Shown here one piece after another: positions 59,629-64,000 of a stretch of DNA of 64,000 nt. The position numbers and the translations under genes were made by a program. Where the stretch lies: the NCBI GenBank assembly GCA_020636275.1, contig JACJYD010000001.1, positions 1,054,001 to 1,118,000 of the forward strand. The letters are read 5' to 3'. Source of the stretch: Lewinellaceae bacterium. GTDB taxonomy: Bacteria; Bacteroidota; Bacteroidia; Chitinophagales; Saprospiraceae. The notes beneath the pieces were generated by a model. That model was not told the origin of the DNA. It was given only the letters and a program-made list of their open reading frames with translations, and searched no databases. The first letter of the stretch is position 1. Each line of letters opens with the position of its first letter.

Positions 59629-62019
59629 ATGGCTTCGCCACTATCCCCGACAAAACTTAGGAAAACCTACGATCCGGCTTCCCTGAACCTCGAAAAATTA
59701 TCCCAGATCTCTTCACCTAAAGCCATTATCGGACAGGAACGCGCCGTGCGGGCCCTTCAGTTCGGCCTGGGCAACAAGAGTGCGGGTTTCAATGTCTATA
59801 TTTCCGGGTATGAAGGGGAGGGCAAGATCGATGCGGTATTGCATTTTCTTCGCGATCTGGCACACGACGAAACCGTGCCCAATGATTGGTGCTACGTCAA
59901 TAATTTCGAAGATACTTATTGCCCCAAACGCCTGAGCCTGGCAAAAGGACAGGCCCGGGTATTCAAGACCGATATCCAGAACTTTGTCGATGAGGCCTAC
60001 ACGGCTCTGCTTCGTGCCTTTGAGAGCGAGGAGTACGCCTCCAAGCGCGAAGAACTCAACCGGTATTACCAGGAACAGGAAAAAGAATTGTTTGCCAACC
60101 TCGATAAACGGGCCCGCGAAGAGAAGTTTTTTATCAAACGGACCCCCGTAGAGGTCATTTCCGTACCGCTGGTCGATGGAAAACCCATGACCGACCGCGA
60201 TTTTATCGCTCTTTCGGAAGAAGACCGGGCCGAGATCCTGAAAAAACAGGAGTCATTCAAGGATGAACTCAAGGTGATCGCCCGGCGGGCACGGGAAATG
60301 GAGAAGGAATTCGCCAAGACCATCTTTGAACTGGACCAAAAAGTCGCCCTGTTTTCCATCGAAACCCTCCTGGAGGAATTGTTGGAAACCTATAAAAACC
60401 AACAAGGCGTTGTCGATTACCTGCGGGCTATCAAGGAAAATATCCTGGAAAACCTGCCGGAATTCATCCAGTCGGGCAATTCAACCAAGGTCAAAGAGCG
60501 CAATAATAATACCTTCCGGAAGCAATACGAAGTCAATATCATCGTCGATAACTCCCACCTGAAAGGCGCTCCGATCATCCTGGAACTCAACCCGACCTAC
60601 AACAACCTTTTTGGAAAGATCGAAAAGGAATCCAATATGGGGGCGCTGGTCACGGATTTCACCCTGATCCGCAGCGGCTCCCTCCATACGGCCAATGGCG
60701 GGTATATCGTCATTCCGGTTGATGATCTGTTGCGCAACCCCTTCTCCTGGGAGAGCCTGAAGCGCTCCCTTCGCAACCGGGAGATCGTGCCCGAGGATGC
60801 TATCGAACGCCTGGGGTATATGTCGACCAAGAGCCTCAAACCCGAACCCATCCCGCTCAATCTTCAGGTTATCCTGATCGGCCGGCCGGAGTATTACTAT
60901 CTCCTGTACGAGTTGGATGACGATTTCAAGGAACTTTTCAAAGTGAAAGCGGATTTCACGGCCTATATGCCGAATTCGGAAGACAATATCCGCGATTTCT
61001 GTGGCTTTGTCACCAACCTTTGCCAGGAGGAAGGGACCCTCCAGCTCAGTGCCGCAGGTATGGCCACCCTCCTTGAACACGCGCATCGCCTGGCCGATCA
61101 TCAGGACCGCCTCTCTACTCAGTTTGGCCAGATCGCCGACGTGATCATTGAAGCCAACCACTATGCGAAAAAGGAAAACGAAAAGGCCATAACGAGCTCG
61201 CACCTGCAACAGGCGATCCGGGAGCGTTTTTTCCGCTCCAACCTGATGCAGGAACGCATTCTCGAATTTCTCAAAGAGGGCGTATATCTCCTCGATGTGG
61301 AAGGAGATAAGGTGGGACAGGTAAATGGATTGGCCGTACTGCAGATGGGAGATATTTCCTTTGGCCGCCCCAGCCGGATCACGGCCAGTATTTCCGTCGG
61401 CAATGCCGGTATCGTGGATATCGAACGGGAGGCTAAACTGGGTGGCCCGCTGCATACGAAGGGCGTGCTCATCCTGTCCGGTTTTCTGGCCGAAACCTTT
61501 GGTTCCGATAAATCGCTCAGCCTCCAGGCCCGCCTGGTATTCGAACAGAGTTATGGCGGGATCGACGGCGACAGCGCCTCCAGCACGGAACTTTATGCCT
61601 TGCTCTCGGCCCTTTCAAATATTCCGATCCACCAGGGTATCGCCGTTACCGGCTCCGTCAATCAAAAGGGAGAAGTACAGGCCATCGGGGGAGTCAATGA
61701 AAAGATTGAGGGCTTTTTTGATGTATGTAAATTAAAGGGACTGACTGGGAAGCAAGGGGTCATGATCCCTGCCAGCAACGTCAATAACCTCATGCTCAAG
61801 GAAGAAGTGGTGGAGGCCGTGAAAAACGGCCAATTCTCGATCTGGGCCGTTCATTCCATTCAGGAAGGCTTCGAGGTCCTGACGGGCGTGCACACGGGTA
61901 GTCCGATGGTGCATCCGCAAACGGGTGAGGTCACCTTCGAGGCGGGTACGGCCTTCGATAAGGTCAATAAACGGCTGGTGGAATTGGGCGAGAAACTGAC
62001 TCCTCCATCGTCCCAGTAG
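59629..62019 (+). CDS. Lon-like AAA+ protease (Lon_2/AAA_32 family)
   Basis: A 796-residue ATP-dependent protease-like protein. ATG at 59629 (MASPLSPTKLRKTYDPASLN) is preferred; a longer frame adds 62 residues that overlap the C39 exporter. It has an N-terminal lid, a P-loop region SGYEGEGKID whose last residue is Ile instead of Thr/Ser, a long coiled insert (about 190-300) and a C-terminal Lon protease domain with Ser649 (DGDSAS) and Lys692 (GGVNEKIEGFF), the expected catalytic dyad. The PVLNPTYNNLFGKIEKES-type middle resembles AAA_32. It is monocistronic on the plus strand and its last 56 bases overlap truA on the other strand. Confidence 0.86.
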   Translation: MASPLSPTKLRKTYDPASLNLEKLSQISSPKAIIGQERAVRALQFGLGNKSAGFNVYISGYEGEGKIDAVLHFLRDLAHDETVPNDWCYVNNFEDTYCPKRLSLAKGQARVFKTDIQNFVDEAYTALLRAFESEEYASKREELNRYYQEQEKELFANLDKRAREEKFFIKRTPVEVISVPLVDGKPMTDRDFIALSEEDRAEILKKQESFKDELKVIARRAREMEKEFAKTIFELDQKVALFSIETLLEELLETYKNQQGVVDYLRAIKENILENLPEFIQSGNSTKVKERNNNTFRKQYEVNIIVDNSHLKGAPIILELNPTYNNLFGKIEKESNMGALVTDFTLIRSGSLHTANGGYIVIPVDDLLRNPFSWESLKRSLRNREIVPEDAIERLGYMSTKSLKPEPIPLNLQVILIGRPEYYYLLYELDDDFKELFKVKADFTAYMPNSEDNIRDFCGFVTNLCQEEGTLQLSAAGMATLLEHAHRLADHQDRLSTQFGQIADVIIEANHYAKKENEKAITSSHLQQAIRERFFRSNLMQERILEFLKEGVYLLDVEGDKVGQVNGLAVLQMGDISFGRPSRITASISVGNAGIVDIEREAKLGGPLHTKGVLILSGFLAETFGSDKSLSLQARLVFEQSYGGIDGDSASSTELYALLSALSNIPIHQGIAVTGSVNQKGEVQAIGGVNEKIEGFFDVCKLKGLTGKQGVMIPASNVNNLMLKEEVVEAVKNGQFSIWAVHSIQEGFEVLTGVHTGSPMVHPQTGEVTFEAGTAFDKVNKRLVELGEKLTPPSSQ

Positions 62020-62761
62020 GAGGCGGATATTTTATCCCGCATAAATACAACCCTTCCGGCGGCACGCTCCAGCTCTTGGCCAACCGCGTCTGGGTATCCA
62101 TGGCTTTTTTCACTTCGTCCAGCGTGACCTGGCCCATCCCCACGTTGAGGCACATGCCGACCACCAGCCGTACCATGCCGCGCAGGAACCGGTTGGAAGT
62201 GATATGGAACGTGAGGCGGTCGGTGGCATCGTCTTTTTTCCACTCCGACCGTTTCAGGCTGCAGCGCATGGTATGGACGTCCGTATTGGATTTGCAGAAT
62301 GGGAAGAACTCCTCATAAGACAGAAGGAGGGTTGCCGCTTCCCGGGTCCGTTCATAATCGAGTCGGTCGCGGAAAGGGAAAAACCAGGCCAGGTCGGTGG
62401 CGAAAGGATTTTTCGACAGGTCGATATGGTATTCGTAGCTGCGCTCAACGGCATCGAACCGGGCATGGGCTTCGGGAGGAACGGAGTAAAGGCATCGGAA
62501 GGCGATATCCGGAGGGAGAAACTTGTTGAGACGGGTCAGGAAACCCTGGGGGAACTCACCTGAAAAATCGAAATGGAGCACGTATTCCCTGGCATGTACC
62601 CCGGTGTCGGTCCGGCCACAGCCCACGACCTCGATATCGGCGCCGAGAATGGTCGACATCGCGTTTTCGATCGCTTCCTGAACCGTAGGTTCTTGTCCGG
62701 GCTGTTTTTGCCAGCCGAGGTAGCGGGTGCCGCGGTAGGCGAGTTCGGCGAAGTAACGCAT
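61964..62761 (-). CDS. truA: tRNA pseudouridine(38-40) synthase TruA
   Basis: Makes pseudouridine at positions 38-40 of the anticodon stem. The 265-residue protein has the start MRYFAELAYRGTRYLGWQKQ, the catalytic Asp in VGCGRTDTGVHAREY (about residue 52), and HITSNRFLRGMVRLVVGM in the second half. The catalytic domain is complete. Its C-terminal 17-20 residues (PPPTGTMEESVSRPIPPAVY) extend past the usual end of the family and lie across the end of the Lon-like gene on the other strand. A terminator-like hairpin (62804-62839) is just upstream of its start, in the gap to the DoxX gene. Confidence 0.94.
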   Translation of the reverse strand: MRYFAELAYRGTRYLGWQKQPGQEPTVQEAIENAMSTILGADIEVVGCGRTDTGVHAREYVLHFDFSGEFPQGFLTRLNKFLPPDIAFRCLYSVPPEAHARFDAVERSYEYHIDLSKNPFATDLAWFFPFRDRLDYERTREAATLLLSYEEFFPFCKSNTDVHTMRCSLKRSEWKKDDATDRLTFHITSNRFLRGMVRLVVGMCLNVGMGQVTLDEVKKAMDTQTRLAKSWSVPPEGLYLCGIKYPPPTGTMEESVSRPIPPAVY

Positions 62762-62803
62762 GAGTTAAAAAACTTTCGGTTTTAAGTGCCTGGACAAAAG
62801 TAT

Positions 62804-62839
62804 AAAAAACATTCGCGACCGAAGTCGCGAATGTTTTTT
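62804..62839 (-). terminator. Intrinsic terminator after the DoxX-family gene
   Basis: aaaaaacattcgcgac (62804-62819) and gtcgcgaatgtttttt (62824-62839) are exact complements around cgaa, followed by U on the minus strand. It shares the TTCGCGAC core with the hairpin at 13580-13618. Confidence 0.82.
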
Positions 62840-62884
62840 TATACCACTTATCAGCGGGAAGTAGCATGGAATTTCCCCACCAAC

Positions 62885-63271
62885 TTATCCAATTACGGAT
62901 TTATCTTTTGCCATCACGGCTGCATAAACCCAGGCGCCGCCTGCGAGCCCGACATCTTTCAGGAAATTGCCCATGTACATGGCCATCATCTGGGCGTCAT
63001 CGCCGGCTTTGAGCACCCCGGGAAGGTGGATGGTAAGCGCATAAATAAGGATCAAAAGACCCAACAGCGCAGCTGCCAGCTTGTCGTATTTTCCAATTAC
63101 AACGGCCACCGCTGCAGCGATCATGGCGAGGCCTGTGATATACACCCATACGACGCCTCCCGGGATGGGAACCATGCTGGCCATTTCACTGGCATTCATC
63201 ATGTGCATTACTCCGAAAATCAAAGCGGGTACGATCAGCAAATAGCGTCCTGCGGAAAGAATTGCGTTCAT
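62885..63271 (-). CDS. DoxX-family membrane protein
   Basis: A 128-residue protein with four predicted TM helices (GRYLLIVPALIFGVMHM, VWVYITGLAMIAAAVAVVIG, LAAALLGLLILIYALTI, FLKDVGLAGGAWVYAAVM). The DoxX pattern, including the HMMNAS loop after helix 1, is clear. Members are associated with quinone or thiol redox in membranes but often lack a proven function. It is the only gene between the repeat region and truA, and ends in its own terminator. ATG at 63271 is clear. Confidence 0.85.
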   Translation of the reverse strand: MNAILSAGRYLLIVPALIFGVMHMMNASEMASMVPIPGGVVWVYITGLAMIAAAVAVVIGKYDKLAAALLGLLILIYALTIHLPGVLKAGDDAQMMAMYMGNFLKDVGLAGGAWVYAAVMAKDKSVIG

Positions 63272-63698
63272 AAAGCGTTGGTTTTAATAGTTTAAACAAT
63301 GAATGTCTATACAATATTTAAACCGAAGATACTTATTTCTTTTAGGTTTTTACGTAAGGGATATTAAGGACACTGCAAATTAAATAAGTTCATAAAGACA
63401 GATTGGGCTGATGGCGCCCGTCTAATCAGTCTTTATAAGGTTTACTGAGATCGCAGGTCGCAGCGAAAAATAATCAACAAGCCCCGTAGGGGCGGCACGT
63501 GAAAAAATGTGCCGCCCCTACGGGGCTTGTAAAATGTTTTGACCCCTTTGCCCAGGGGTTGGCACCCCTGGCTACAAACGTTCCGCCCCTAACGGGGCTT
63601 ATATGGTGTCATGCTGTATTCTTCATCAAGATCTGAACACCGAGGAACTTTAGCCCCTGATTCGCATGACTCATGTTTCTTTTATTTCAAGCCTCTTT
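63272..63698. other. 427-base gene-free stretch with GC-rich repeat island
   Basis: Apart from the inverted repeats at 63477-63530 and 63548-63600, I see no reading frame, tRNA or clear promoter. The first 200 bases (63272-63470) are A/T-rich and may hold the DoxX promoter (divergent neighbour clpX ends here instead). Confidence 0.6.
63477..63530. repeat. Perfect inverted repeat, 22-bp arms, GCCCCGTAGGGGC type
   Basis: Arms 63477-63498 and 63509-63530 are exact complements around gtgaaaaaat. The arm core is GCCCCGTAGGGGC. Partial echoes follow at 63550-63572 (ccaggggt/acccctgg) and 63584-63600 (cgcccctaacggggc). Confidence 0.85.
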
Positions 63699-64000
63699 CT
63701 AAGCCGCCTGTAACTTGTGAAACTTGGAGCTGGAAAGCTTGTTTTGTGCGTATTTCAGATCTACTTCAAAACGTTTGACATCCTTTTTGGACGGCAACTC
63801 AAACATGGCGTCGGTCATGATCGCTTCGCAGATGGATCGCAAGCCCCGGGCGCCAAGGTTGTATTCCATGGCTTTTTGCGCGATATAATGGATCGCATCC
63901 GTAGTGAAATTCAGGGCAATACCTTCGAGTTCGAAGAGCTTGACGTACTGCTTGATCAGCGAATTTTTGGGTTCCGTGAGGATATTTCGCAACGATTCGA
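63699..64000 (-). CDS. clpX: ATP-dependent Clp protease ATP-binding subunit ClpX, C-terminal part
   Basis: The unfoldase of the ClpXP protease. Only the last 100 residues are inside the window, from the edge to stop at 63699. They show LRNILTEPKNSLIKQYVKLF, the DAIHYIAQKAMEYNLGARGLR sensor-2 region (with the conserved GARGLRSI arginine) and the family end. The apparent Met near the edge is an internal TTG codon, not a start; reading continues upstream as ES-LRNIL, which fits ClpX. The adjacent clpP is beyond the edge if it is linked. Confidence 0.95.
   Translation of the reverse strand, partial: ESLRNILTEPKNSLIKQYVKLFELEGIALNFTTDAIHYIAQKAMEYNLGARGLRSICEAIMTDAMFELPSKKDVKRFEVDLKYAQNKLSSSKFHKLQAA

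Noticed and set aside
63477..63600. A CRISPR array
   Set aside because: There are only three unequal palindromic elements without spacers of constant length and no cas gene in the window.

Overview
This window looks like chromosome of a Bacteroidota bacterium, most likely of the Saprospiraceae/Lewinella type (inference). The evidence is a type IX secretion cargo protein with a CHU_C sorting domain, PorQ, a Bacteroidota-style serine palmitoyltransferase, carotenoid lycopene cyclase, MORN-type lipoproteins, promoters of the TAnnTTTG type and an almost complete lack of Shine-Dalgarno sequences. Coding density is high and base composition is even. I saw no insertion sequence, prophage, CRISPR array or rRNA operon. 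One tRNA (Asn) is present. Both edges cut genes: hutU on the left, clpX on the right.

Layout. 1-6.2 kb: hutU (partial), serine palmitoyltransferase, a GH13 lipoprotein amylase, lycopene cyclase and a class I aminotransferase. 6.4-13.6 kb: a T9SS cargo protein, two tandem GNAT-like paralogues, an ENPP-type phosphodiesterase, tRNA-Asn, a PfkB kinase and rlmN. 13.6-20.5 kb: a sensor kinase, ugd, a MORN lipoprotein, porQ, an ECF sigma factor overlapping a trans-envelope partner protein, and mscL. 20.6-24.5 kb: aconitase divergent from a ScfR/PrpR-like Xre regulator. 24.5-31.4 kb: a minus-strand run of an epimerase, DUF2062, a DUF6134-like protein, two SDR paralogues and a 946-residue hybrid two-component protein. 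31.6-34.9 kb: a five-gene redox operon (two dihaem lipoproteins, YceI, a DUF5777 barrel, an OB-fold protein). 35-41.6 kb: two small membrane proteins, a glycyl-radical hydroxyproline dehydratase with its activase, an adenine/adenosine deaminase, carbonic anhydrase and a cupin. 41.7-53.8 kb: a TetR regulator, amt, an NtrB/NtrC-like pair, and a divergent MacA/MacB-like exporter with two large FtsX permeases. 53.8-64 kb: a TPR-SGNH hydrolase, an esterase, lolA, a C39-peptidase ABC exporter, a Lon-like protease, truA, a DoxX protein and clpX.

How the genes work together. The strongest functional units are: (i) the 31.6-34.9 kb operon, which reads like an outer-membrane redox module; (ii) the NtrC-type two-component system facing an ABC exporter across an intergenic region with two matching palindromes; (iii) aconitase with a candidate Fe-S/acyl-CoA-sensing regulator; and (iv) hypD with its activase, which feed hydroxyproline into proline metabolism.

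The most unusual non-coding signal is a family of intergenic elements near 8.7, 39.1 and 43.9 kb. They share a leader (about TAAAGAAAWAKTGRTTTG) and a GTANTGCGG...CCGCANTAC stem in which the variable base changes together on both arms. I have no name for it.
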